Positions 24,690-35,449 of a stretch of 64,000 nt of DNA are shown here, one piece after another (the first letter of the stretch is position 1; each line of letters opens with the position of its first letter). The DNA comes from Stictocephala bisonia (lineage: Eukaryota; Arthropoda; Insecta; Hemiptera; Membracidae). The notes beneath the pieces were generated by a model. The model was not told the origin of the DNA, made no database searches, and worked only from the letters and a program-made list of their open reading frames with translations. Where the stretch lies: NCBI GenBank assembly GCA_035578905.1, contig JAQJVL010000059.1:1519636-1583635 (forward strand). Reading direction: 5' to 3'. Both the position numbers and the translations under genes were made by a program.

Positions 24690-27600
24690 GTTGAAGTTGG
24701 TTGTAGAAAATTTACACTACAGTATTTTTAGACCTATTTTCATTACAAATTGTTGATATTTGTACGTATAACTAAGTTTAACCCTCCGTCTGTAACCGTC
24801 AGACCCGATTACAAATTGTTGATATTATAGTATTTTTAGACCTATTTTGATTACAAATTGTTGATATTTGTACGTATAACTAAGTTTAACCCTCCGTCTG
24901 TAACCGTCAAACCCGATTACAAATTGTTGATATTATAGTATTTTTAGACCTATTTTCATTACAAATTGTTGATATTTGTACGTATAACTAAGTTTAACCC
25001 TCCGTCTGTAACCGTCAAACCCGATTACAAATTGTTGATATTACAGTATTTTTAGACCTATTTTCATTACAAATTGTTGATATTTGTACGTATAACTAAG
25101 TTTAACCCTCCGTCTGTAACCGTCAAACCCGATTACAAATTGTTGATATTACAGTATTTTTAGACCTATTTTCATTACAAATTGTTGATATTTGTACGTA
25201 TAACTAAGTTTAACCCTCCGCCTGTAACCGTCAAACCCGATTACAAATTGTTGATATTATAGTATTTTTAGACCTATTTTCATTACAAATTGTTGATATT
25301 TGTACGTATAACTAAGTTTAACCCTCCGTCTGTAACCGTCAAACCCGATTACAAATTGTTGATATTACAGTATTTTTAGACCTATTTTCATTACAAATTG
25401 TTGATATTTGTACGTATAACTAAGTTTAACCCTCCGTCTGTAACCGTCAAACCCGATTACAAATTGTTGATATTATAGTATTTTTAGACCTATTTTCATT
25501 ACAAATTGTTGATATTTGTACGTATAACTAAGTTTAACCCTCCGTCTGTAACCGTCAAACCCGATTACAAATTGTTGATATTACAGTATTTTTAGACCTA
25601 TTTTCATTACAAATTGTTGATATTTGTACGTATAACTAAGTTTAACCCTCCGCCTGTAACCGTCAAACCCGATTACAAATTGTTGATATTATAGTATTTT
25701 TAGACCTATTTTCATTACAAATTGTTGATATTTGTACGTATAACTAAGTTTAACCCTCCGTCTGTAACCGTCAAACCCGATTACAAATTGTTGATATTAC
25801 AGTATTTTTAGACCTATTTTCATTACAAATTGTTGATATTTGTACGTATAACTAAGTTTAACCCTCCGTCTGTAACCGTCAAACCCGATTACAAATTGTT
25901 GATATTACAGTATTTTTAGACCTATTTTCATTACAAATTGTTGATATTTGTACGTATAACTAAGTTTAACCCTCCGCCTGTAACCGTCAAACCCGATTAC
26001 AAATTGTTGATATTATAGTATTTTTAGACCTATTTTCATTACAAATTGTTGATATTTGTACGTATAACTAAGTTTAACCCTCCGTCTGTAACCGTCAAAC
26101 CCGATTACAAATTGTTGATATTACAGTATTTTTAGACCTATTTTCATTACAAATTGTTGATATTTGTACGTATAACTAAGTTTAACCCTCCGCCTGTAAC
26201 CGTCAAACCCGATTACAAATTGTTGATATTATAGTATTTTTAGACCTATTTTCATTACAAATTGTTGATATTTGTACGTATAACTAAGTTTAACCCTCCG
26301 TCTGTAACCGTCAAACCCGATTACAAATTGTTGATATTATAGTATTTTTAGACCTATTTTCATTACAAATTGTTGATATTTGTACGTATAACTAAGTTTA
26401 ACCCTCCGCCTGTAACCGTCAAACCCGATTACAAATTGTTGATATTACAGTATTTTTAGACCTATTTTCATTACAAATTGTTGATATTTGTACGTATAAC
26501 TAAGTTTCACCCTCCGTCTGTAACCGTCAAACCCGATTACAAATTGTTGATATTATAGTATTTTTAGACCTATTTTCATTACAAATTGTTGATATTTGTA
26601 CGTATAACTAAGTTTAACCCTCCGCCTGCAACCGTCAAACCCGATTACAAATTGTTGATATTACAGTATTTTTAGACCTATTTTCATTACAAATTGTTGA
26701 TATTTGTACGTATAACTAAGTTTAATCCTCCGTCTGTAACCGTCAAACCCGATTACAAATTGTTGATATTATAGTATTTTTAGACCTATTTTCATTACAA
26801 ATTGTTGATATTTGTACGTATAACTAAGTTTAACCCTCCGCCTGTAACCGTCAAACCCGATTACAAATTGTTGATATTTGTACGTATAACTAAGTTTAAC
26901 CCTCCGTCTGTAACCGTCAAACCCGATTACAAATTGTTGATATTACAGTATTTTTAGACCTATTTTGATTACAAATTGTTGATATTTGTACGTATAACTA
27001 AGTTTGATCCTCCGCCTGTAACCGTCAGACCCAATTACAAATTGTTGATATTTGTACGTATAACTAAGTTTAACCCTCCGTCTGTAACCGTCAGACCCAA
27101 TTACAAATTGTTGATATTTGTACGTATAACTAAGTTTGATCCTCCGCCTGTAACCGTCAAACCCGATTACAAATTGTTGATATTTGTACGTATAACTAAG
27201 TTTAACCCTCCGTCTGTAACCGTCAAACCCGATTACAAATTGTTGATATTATAGTATTTTTAGACCTATTTTCATTACAAATTGTTGATATTTGTACGTA
27301 TAACTAAGTTTAACCCTCCGTCTGTAACCGTCAAACCCGATTACAAATTGTTGATATTATAGTATTTTTAGACCTATTTTCATTACAAATTGTTGATATT
27401 TGTACGTATAACTAAGTTTAACCCTCCGCCTGTAACCGTCAAACCCGATTACAAATTGTTGATATTACAGTATTTTTAGACCTATTTTGATTACAAATTG
27501 TTGATATTTGTACGTATAACTAAGTTTGATCCTCCGCCTGTAACCGTCAGACCCAATTACAAATTGTTGATATTATAGTATTTTTAGACCTATTTTGATT

Positions 27601-28463
27601 ACAAATTGTTGATATTTGTACGTATAAATAAGTTTAACCCTCCGCCTGTAACCGTCAAGCCCGATTACAAATTGTTGATATTACAGTATTTTTAGACCTA
27701 TTTTGATTACAAATTGTTTATATTTGTACGTATAACTAATTTAACCCTCCACCTGTAACCGTCAAACCCGATTACAAGTTGTTGATATTTGTACGTATAA
27801 ATAAGTTTAACCCTCCACCTGTAACCGTCAAACCCGATTACAAGTTGTTGATATTTGTACGTATAAATAAGTTTAACCCTCCACCTGTAACCGTCAAACC
27901 CGATTACAAGTTGTTGATATGTGTACGTATAACTAAGTTTAACCCTCCACCTGTAACCGTCAGACCCGATTACAAATTGTTGATATTATAGTATTTTTAG
28001 ACCTATTTTCATTACAAATTGTTGATATTTGTACGTATAACTAAGTTTAACCCTCCGCCTGTAACCGTCAAACCCGATTACAAATTGTTGATATTACAGT
28101 ATTTTTAGACCTATTTTCATTACAAATTGTTGATATTTGTACGTATAACTAAGTTTAACCCTCCGTCTGTAACCGTCAAACCCGATTACAAATTGTTGAT
28201 ATTATAGTATTTTTAGACCTATTTTCATTACAAATTGTTGATATTTGTACGTATAACTAAGTTTAACCCTCCGCCTGTAACCGTCAAACCCGATTACAAA
28301 TTGTTGATATTACAGTATTTTTAGACCTATTTTCATTACAAATTGTTGATATTTGTACGTATAACTAAGTTTAACCCTCCGTCTGTAACCGTCAAACCCG
28401 ATTACAAATTGTTGATATTATAGTATTTTTAGACCTATTTTCATTACAAATTGTTGATATTTG
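24690..28463 (+). repeat. 108-bp composite satellite (66+42 bp), left part
   Basis: The 108-bp period was checked between 24742 and 24850. Each unit is a 66-bp subunit (ATTACAAATTGTTGATATT, TGTACGTATAACTAAG, TTTAACCCTCCGTCTG, TAACCGTCAAACCCG) plus a 42-bp subunit that starts with the same 19 bp and ends TAGTATTTTTAGACC, TATTTTC. Alternating tct/cct and tatag/tacag variants form a two-unit higher-order pattern at about 25.2-26.8 kb. At 26860-27250 and 27770-27985 the 66-bp subunit repeats alone. The 22-residue periodic frames there are artefacts. Confidence 0.97.
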
Positions 28464-28929
28464 TACAGTGGAACCTTGATAACTCGAATCTGAAGGGACG
28501 CGAAAAAAATTCGAGTTATCGAATATTTCGAGTAAACAAGGTTCGAGTTATCGAGTGTAAAAATAGCCGACTTCGAGTTATAGAGGGTCCACAGATTATT
28601 GAACTTTTCTAAATTGTGTTGCTAGGCAGTGCGTTTGCGTGATTACTGTTTATCTGAACATCATACATAAGTAAAATATGTAGTTATAAAAAGTAATAAT
28701 ACATTTTATGCAGGGTTCAAATAAAACTATTTTAAATAACTGCACAGTATTTTAATTGAAGGAATGTGTAAAAGACAACTAATCGACATAAGTAATTTCA
28801 AATTTGTAAATTTAATTTAAACTAAACTGTGGCCAAATAATAATACAATAATTAAAAAATAAAATATTCAAGCTACATTATAAAATCCAATATTAATACT
28901 GTATTGGAAAAAATCAGTTACAAAAATAT

Positions 28930-29517
28930 TTACATGGCCTTAAAAAAATCATCAATTTTTGACTGTTTACCTAATGAAGCGGCAAAATCCAAACTGGTAT
29001 CCAGATTAGCAATGGATGTAACAACACTATCACTCATAACTGGCTTTTTTACAAAATATCGTCGAAGCAGGTCTATGGCAGCTCGGGCTTCTTTGAGTGT
29101 AGGTTCCGGGGTTGAGTGCATGTTGTCCGGGTCGATGGGGTCGTCATCCTCGTCTTCCTCATCATCTACTCCTGGTGAAACCACTGATGCTACGATGTCT
29201 GTGTCAGATACGTGTTCACCACAAACTGCTACATTGTCATCAACATTAACAAAGTCTTTGAACAGCATTTCTTCTATGTTGAGATTCTCCGTTGTTTCCA
29301 CCCAACCTGTTGGATCTTCAATAACTGAAGCAGGATAAGCATTTCCACTCTCTTCCTCCATACTATCTCCACTGACTTTAAAACCAGACTTTTTAAAACA
29401 ATTGGAAATAGTCTTATCAGTTACATTGTTCCATGCTTTCGTAAGCATCCACATGGCATCCAGAATGTTTATTTTAGTTGGAGACTCATTTTCCACATCA
29501 TTCAGATATCTACGCAC
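28930..29517 (-). pseudogene. Tigger transposase C-terminal part
   Basis: This frame of 195 codons begins in the segment that follows the DDE domain in Tigger transposases: INILDAMWMLTKAWNNV, then TISNCFKKSGF. A long acidic stretch (DDEEDEDDDPIDPD) follows, and the frame ends KQSKIDDFFKAM, a tail also seen in Tigger/Jerky-type proteins. No catalytic Asp triad is present. It overlaps the HTH frame by 16 bp in another frame, so the deletion joined the two parts out of register. A Ser-rich antisense frame over it is a shadow. Confidence 0.85.
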
Positions 29518-29762
29518 AACTTCCTTTCGGTAGAAACTTTTGACATTTTTTTAGCCCTCTTACATGACATAGCTAGGACACTTCCTTCTTCATACTTCTC
29601 CCTATTTTTTAGGATCGTCGATAACGTATTAGGTGGAATGCCAAACTCCTTTGCAATGTCAATTTTCTTTTTATCTCCTTTGTCTACTTCTGTTAGAATC
29701 CTTTGTTTTTCTTCTACACTTAAAGTCTTGCACTTTCGCTTACCTTCCATCACACTACACAA
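29502..29762 (-). pseudogene. Tigger transposase N-terminal CENP-B/psq-type HTH
   Basis: The 86-codon frame reads KRKCKTLSVEEKQRILTEVD, then KKKIDIAKEFGIPPNTLSTI, then LKNREKYEE. This is the first helix-turn-helix of pogo/Tigger transposases and CENP-B, which binds the transposon ends. The second CENP-B-type HTH and the whole DDE domain are missing, and translation stops soon after STERKL. Such a truncated DNA-binding fragment could in principle still bind TIRs, but there is no evidence of expression. Confidence 0.85.
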
Positions 29763-30226
29763 AGAACAACACAGCGACTAATCACAAACGCACAAGGTAG
29801 AAAAACAAAGCGTGGTTACTACAGCACGTCAACAACACTGCAATAAACATACGAAATACGGACAGCGGTGAGGGGTGGGGGCGATTCATGTCACAACATG
29901 AAAATGTAGCTCCTTTATTCAACAGCGAAAATTCTGAATATCGGTTTATTGAGGTTTGCCATAATAAACTTCGAGTTATAAAGGTGAAGTGATTGGAACT
30001 TCGACTTGTAAAGGTTCGCATAGTTCCAATTTCGAGTTATAGAGGTTATACCGTGCCATTCCAGACAATGGAAAATTCGTGTTATCGAGGTTTTAATATC
30101 GAAATATTCGAGTTGTAGAGGTAAAAATAACATTAACTCTTATGAGAAGTTCAAGGGGATTTTAAAAAATTCGACTTATAAAGGATTTCGAGTTATCGAG
30201 GGTCGAGTTATCGAGGTTCAACTGTA

Positions 30227-31630
30227 CGTATAACTAAGTTTAACCCTCCGCCTGTAACCGTCAAACCCGATTACAAATTGTTGATATTTGTACGTATAAC
30301 TAAGTTTAACCCTCCGTCTGTAACCGTCAAACCCGATTACAAATTGTTGATATTACAGTATTTTTAGACCTATTTTGATTACAAATTGTTGATATTTGTA
30401 CGTATAACTAAGTTTGATCCTCCGCCTGTAACCGTCAGACCCAATTACAAATTGTTGATATTTGTACGTATAACTAAGTTTAACCCTCCGTCTGTAACCG
30501 TCAGACCCAATTACAAATTGTTGATATTTGTACGTATAACTAAGTTTGATCCTCCGCCTGTAACCGTCAAACCCGATTACAAATTGTTGATATTTGTACG
30601 TATAACTAAGTTTAACCCTCCGTCTGTAACCGTCAAACCCGATTACAAATTGTTGATATTATAGTATTTTTAGACCTATTTTCATTACAAATTGTTGATA
30701 TTTGTACGTATAACTAAGTTTAACCCTCCGTCTGTAACCGTCAAACCCGATTACAAATTGTTGATATTATAGTATTTTTAGACCTATTTTCATTACAAAT
30801 TGTTGATATTTGTACGTATAACTAAGTTTAACCCTCCGCCTGTAACCGTCAAACCCGATTACAAATTGTTGATATTACAGTATTTTTAGACCTATTTTGA
30901 TTACAAATTGTTGATATTTGTACGTATAACTAAGTTTGATCCTCCGCCTGTAACCGTCAGACCCAATTACAAATTGTTGATATTATAGTATTTTTAGACC
31001 AATTTTGATTACAAATTGTTGATATTTGTACGTATAAATAAGTTTAACCCTCCGCCTGTAACCGTCAAACCCGATTACAAATTGTTGATATTACAGTATT
31101 TTTAGACCTATTTTGATTACAAATTGTTGATATTTGTACGTATAAATAAGTTTAACCCTCCGCCTGTAACCGTCAAGCCCGATTACAAATTGTTGATATT
31201 ACAGTATTTTTAGACCTATTTTGATTACAAATTGTTTATATTTGTACGTATAACTAATTTAACCCTCCACCTGTAACCGTCAAACCCGATTACAAGTTGT
31301 TGATATTTGTACGTATAAATAAGTTTAACCCTCCACCTGTAACCGTCAAACCCGATTACAAGTTGTTGATATTTGTACGTATAAATAAGTTTAACCCTCC
31401 ACCTGTAACCGTCAAACCCGATTACAAGTTGTTGATATGTGTACGTATAACTAAGTTTAACCCTCCACCTGTAACCGTCAAACCCGATTACAAATTGTTG
31501 ATATGTGTACGTATAACTAAGTTTAACCCTCCACCTGTAACCGTCAGACCCGATTACAAGTTGTTGATATGTGTACGTATAACTAAGTTTAACCCTCCAC
31601 CTGTAACCGTCAGACCCGATTACAAATTAG
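30227..31630 (+). repeat. 108/66-bp composite satellite, right part
   Basis: This continues the array after the Tigger insertion. It is nearly identical to the block at about 26815-27990, at a constant offset of 3410 bp, with about one extra 108-bp equivalent near the end. The last units are pure 66-bp repeats. The array ends at about 31630 in mid-unit (ATTACAAATTAGTAG). Confidence 0.95.
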
Positions 31631-31639
31631 TAGAATAAT

Positions 31640-32890
31640 TAAAAAAAAGTAGTTGACGTAAAATCTTGAAACAAAAACTAAAGTAAAGTAATTCTCTAAA
31701 ACATTACAAAAATACCCAATTTTAAATTCAATTATGGGGAAGATTTCCAAATCTATCCAAAACTTGTCAAAAAAATTAAGTATATATATATATTTTTTTT
31801 ATATATGGTAAATATTATTAACCGAATTAATTTTTTTCTACGGAAAGGGGCTAAGATTCAAACTACAAACAATATTTAAAGCAGTAAAATGTGTTAAATA
31901 TTGCATACAAAATAAGGAGTGGGTTTTAAAAAAGGATTATTTTATAGCTTTAATATTTAACAAAATCAGTTCTTCATATTATTTTAGATACCATAAATGA
32001 ACTCTCCAGCATTATACGTCTACTTTCATCATCACTCAACGTGTTCGAAGCCGCCATGATAGCAACACTCTGGAATGGAAAAAAAACTTTATAAAAGAGT
32101 TATGCATAGTGTAACCACGTGGCCCGATGACGTAGTTTAGTCCCGGGACGTAGATCTTTTAATCCAAATAGTAAAATGAAAAATTGTATTGGTGTGAAAC
32201 AATTTATTTGGATATTAGAATAAAATAAAATACAAATTTACATTAAGTATAAAATGTCTAATGTGAATTTTTGTGTAAAGCTGTAAACAAAACAAAAGGT
32301 GCCCGGGTCTGTCAGATCCATGATTACAGGCGGAGTGTTAGTGCATATTTCATTTATAACCATGCTTAACTGTGTTGATTTTTTAATAAAATGAAATGCT
32401 ATAATATGACAACTATAAAGTTATAAATGTTTTCTTATAAGTACGGTGCAAAGTAAATACTAACTTGTGGTGAATTATCTAAAACCTTCATTGAAGTTTA
32501 TGTCGAAAGGCACGCGGTATACAATAGTTTGTTGTTATAATATAGCATTGCTTTTAATTAGTGTAATTCTCTTGCCTGCTCTGATTTGTTTTGATCCTTG
32601 ACGTGTTATTCAAGGTTAGTTGTATGTATTTATGGTAGTATATACAAAAATGTGCTACATTATTGGAAGTACAACAATATGTTTTTTGATATAGAGATTC
32701 CTTCCAGTGTACTAGCTTTAACTTGATAGAGTTTTGAATTGGATTTAAAATCAATTTGATAGGAAACGTTTGCTTGTAACCTTATTTTGAAGTTTTTCAT
32801 TATGTCTCCGATTGATTTAAAATTCATGGTCGTATTGCTTAAAAAGCCTGGCGAAGCCGATCTTCCTCACGAGGCGAAATACCGAGATCC
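31640..32890. other. AT-rich DNA with a diverged inverted satellite trace
   Basis: At about 32300-32345 the minus strand reads AACACTCCGCCTGTAAT, then CAGACCCGGG, resembling an inverted, diverged 66-bp monomer. An AT run lies at 31780-31805. A short minus-strand start, MAASNTLSDDESRRIML (near 32055), might begin a small peptide, but it meets a stop after about 27 codons and I do not call it. Confidence 0.4.
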
Positions 32891-32891
32891 A

Positions 32892-33158
32892 CTAATTTAA
32901 CTGTAGCAGAGTGCCTTGGTGAGGCCGCAGGCCGAACTTTTCCCCAGAGGCCATGGCCCGAGGTAGGCCCCTTTTATGCAGCGCGTCGAGGGACGCGCGT
33001 CGTGTGGACGTCTTCCGACGCGAGAACAAAATGTCACGCGGTCTCCGAGCGCCAAAAATCATTCGAATGCTAGGAAGTATTGTCCTTATTTCAGTTTGCA
33101 TTGGTTGTAGTAAGAAGATGGATCCAAGCGTGATAATGACTGTCTTAGAATAAAACAA
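32892..33158 (-). other. GC-richer open frame downstream of the MADF exon, unrecognised
   Basis: An 88-codon Arg-rich frame lies on the minus strand just below the MADF exon. The segment is clearly GC-richer than its surroundings, and an overlapping plus-strand frame of 66 codons also exists. It could be a next exon, a fragment of a mobile element, or chance. No domain is recognised. Confidence 0.2.
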
Positions 33159-33164
33159 ATTTAA

Positions 33165-33353
33165 CTAACCTATATTATTCCGGTGAATGTCACTTTTGTT
33201 CGTAAAATCAAGGTAAATCGCAGCACATACTACCCATTCTACCCATGCATCTCTCTTCTTAAGTTTGTGTTTGTAGTCCTCGTTTACAGAATCCCAAATC
33301 ACCGGTCGAGACTTCATTGCCTCTATAAGGACTTCAACATCAACGTCTTCCAT
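33165..33353 (-). CDS. MADF-domain exon (Myb/SANT-like), partial
   Basis: The frame starts MEDVDVEVLIEAMKSRP and continues VIWDSVNEDYKHKLKKRDAW. This is the first half of a MADF domain: helix 1 with L-I-E, the W-D pair, Y-K-x-K-x-K-K, then the conserved A-W. MADF domains bind DNA in insect transcription factors and in the accessory protein of PIF/Harbinger transposons. The third helix is missing. At 33169-33164 the minus strand has AG|GTTAGT, a good splice-donor match, so the domain may continue in a downstream exon that I cannot place. Either a host gene's first exon or a Harbinger relic would fit; there are no TIRs to decide. Confidence 0.55.
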   Translation of the reverse strand: MEDVDVEVLIEAMKSRPVIWDSVNEDYKHKLKKRDAWVEWVVCAAIYLDFTNKSDIHRNNIG

Positions 33354-33419
33354 GACTGCACAAAAGCTCTACTACCTCTGAATTAAACTGAAGCTAACTA
33401 AACAAACCCCCACCCCTAC

Positions 33420-33975
33420 AACATGACGTCGAAGAGGCGCGTCGTGTTAGGTCCGCCGAGAGAGATTAGGGGGACTGTGGCACATGCTTGTTTGGGGGCC
33501 CCAATCTCCAAATTTGTATTAACAAAAAATATTTTTTAATCAGCGTTTAGTTATAATTGTGGAAGTTCACATTAATTAACATAAAGAGAGTTAAATATAT
33601 GTACAAATAGATAAAAACATATTTCTTGGTATTATTAAATAAGTAAAAATAATAATATTTCTAAAATGATTTTTCTCCACTACCAATTTAAATGCAATGA
33701 ACTTAAATAATTTAAAGCTTACACGCAATACATATGCTTCTTATAATTACTACTTTTTTTCAGTCTTTCCGCCAAAGACATCTATCATGACATAAAAACT
33801 TCAAGACCTCACAGGCCTGGTGCATTTGGACTAGTGGCCCCCTTCTCGGCGGCCCTGCTCACAATGTTGTGCTCCATAATCAAAATCACCCATTGCTTCA
33901 ATTGATCTCAAATCATCGTAGATTTTAGTTTGTTTTTTATTAGACCCATTTTGGTAAAGCCTAACTTTCCTGATG
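33420..33975. other. Mostly AT-rich DNA, nothing recognised
   Basis: Short GC-richer patches occur at 33420-33520 and 33780-33870, without recognisable coding content. Confidence 0.4.
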
Positions 33976-33979
33976 CCAC

Positions 33980-34470
33980 TGTAACGACTATCGACGCAGA
34001 AATGATGTGTACCGAAGTCGGAAGGTTGTTTACTAAGAAACTAAGAGGCATATTACAAATCCAATTCTAAAATTATTTGCCTCGTTTAGTATTGTAAGAC
34101 ATGAAATATGAATTTTAAATTTTACTATGAGCTTTAATAATTTTTATCCTTGTTAGGACAGAAAAAGCACAGGAATTTTAATTAGTTTTCACGGTTTATC
34201 AACTTTACACTATATTACTCGAAATCCCGTGAATGGATCGCGTTTATATTTTAATACGTGGTTCCTATAAATTTTATCAATTTCAGAATGTTAACTTTTC
34301 AAGAAATTAAAGTTCCAATCAATTTCCTGAAACAACGTTTTCTTGGCTTCTAGAGGTCGTACAATCAACTACTTGGTCACGTTGTAATCCTTATGAAACG
34401 TGTGGTCACGAATCACGCACGATACATTACTTTCATATGCGTAAGTAAATGAATTAAATCAATTTAAAAT
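33980..34470 (+). repeat. Dispersed repeat, copy A
   Basis: This copy aligns over about 470 bp, in the same order, with 49720-50185. Shared words include GTTTACTAAGAAACTA, ACTCGAAA, TTTCTTGGCTTCT or its equivalent, CTTGGTC, GTTGTAATCCTT and AAGTAAATG. The copies are strongly diverged. No coding frame or TIR is seen. Confidence 0.65.
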
Positions 34471-34479
34471 AACTGAATC

Positions 34480-34575
34480 GCCACCGTACGTGAATAGGTG
34501 GGTGGGTGGAACAATGATGACGTATGCCAATACCACAGTACGTGTTTATATGGATGGGTGCGTCTGTTATTGTCC
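34480..34575 (+). repeat. Diverged copies of the 36/37-bp minisatellite near 34.5 kb
   Basis: CAATACCACAGTACGTG followed by TTATATGGATGGG aligns with the array unit CAATACCACTGTACGTG...GGGTAG. A weaker unit (CCACCGTACGTGAATAGG) precedes it. It directly follows dispersed repeat copy A. Confidence 0.5.
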
Positions 34576-34755
34576 CAAGTGAAGTTTACGTTTTTACAAA
34601 TATTGCTTTTGTAACCTCTTGTTTATGCCACTCTCAACATCAACAATTGCTCTAAGTTTTGTCTTCCATTTAAAACTTCCTATCGAATAAATTTCCGTAA
34701 TATTTGATCAATAGAATTATTCTAACCTTTCAAAGTGTTCCAGAGATTTTCCTTT

Positions 34756-35213
34756 TTAATGTACTGTAATTTGCAACGTGGTACGTGTCTCATTACTTTT
34801 TACTTTTAGATACATATTTCCCCAATAGCTTTTTACACATTCATTGCCAAATTTGGAGTGGTGGTTATTTGTAGTCACAAAGAGACAGCATGAAAAGCAA
34901 AATAGGGAAATCATTTTCCTACTCCATATCATCCCGTCCCTGTTAGTGGTGTTCCCATTGCCCAGCTTTTTAGAAAATATTGGCATTGGAAAAGCCTGCC
35001 GATGTCTCTCGGTAACTTATCCGTTTTACAAGGACGTTCTTTTAACATTGAAAGATCTACAGATTTAATGTCTAAATGTTCCCAAAGATCAGGACTATTA
35101 TTGTCAACATTGGTAGAAGTGGAGTTTCCTTCAGAATAACCAGGAAAGGGCGTAAAAATATCAATAGCGTCAGAAGAGATGACTTCAGTTAATGATGCAC
35201 TCTTCGTTAGCAA
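34756..35213 (-). pseudogene. hAT/ZMYM-type TTF zinc-finger relic, frameshifted
   Basis: Two overlapping minus-strand frames (34929-35213, then 34756-34986) together read like the N-terminus of hAT-derived proteins with a TTF-type zinc finger (ZMYM1/ZMYM5-like). A D-I-G motif near LPRDIG is followed by a frameshift. Then NGNTTNRDGMIWSRKMISLF and CFSCCLF follow, matching the family pattern NGE...RxWLxYSKxxDxxFCFCCxLF with its C-x2-C-type cysteines. The reading ends at a stop before the dimerisation and catalytic regions. Only a fragment of the family's usual 600-800 residues is present. Confidence 0.6.
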
Positions 35214-35214
35214 C

Positions 35215-35445
35215 TAATGCAGTCGTAGTTTGAGTAAGAGAACTTCTTAATAAGAAAAACCAATCTTATTAAAAACACATTATGTCCTTAGGTCTACTTA
35301 TCCTTATCAATTGTGAGATTTTAACAGCAAATAATCGGAAGACTTTATACAATATTTACAGTGTATAAATATTACATTACACATTAAACAAGAAACCTGA
35401 CGACTTTCTAAAGCAACATAGACACTATAAAATAAAAAAGAACTT
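35215..35445. other. AT-rich DNA between two relics
   Basis: Nothing is recognised. It may include the terminal part of the Penelope-like element's 3' region. Confidence 0.4.
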
Positions 35446-35449
35446 ATTT

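Larger units (their letters stand above)
28466..30224 (-). mobile_element. Tigger/pogo-type DNA transposon, internally deleted (1759 bp)
   Basis: The left terminus is CAGTGGAACCTTGATAACTC; the right terminus, reverse-complemented, is CAGTTGAACCTCGATAACTC. Both are flanked by TA (28464-28465 and 30225-30226). Removing the element restores the satellite sequence TTTG-TA-CGTATAAC, so the insertion site is exact. Inside are the two ends of a Tigger transposase on the minus strand, with the catalytic middle missing. The TA target and the TIR are typical of the pogo branch of Tc1/mariner. It is non-autonomous. Confidence 0.95.

Noticed and set aside
28904..29338. 144-codon plus-strand frame rich in Ser
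   Set aside because: It is the antisense of the acidic part of the Tigger transposase tail.
26976..31638. 22-residue repeat frames (LLIFVRITKFNPPSVTVKP-like)
   Set aside because: Produced wherever the 66-bp subunit repeats alone; they stop as soon as a 42-bp subunit intervenes.
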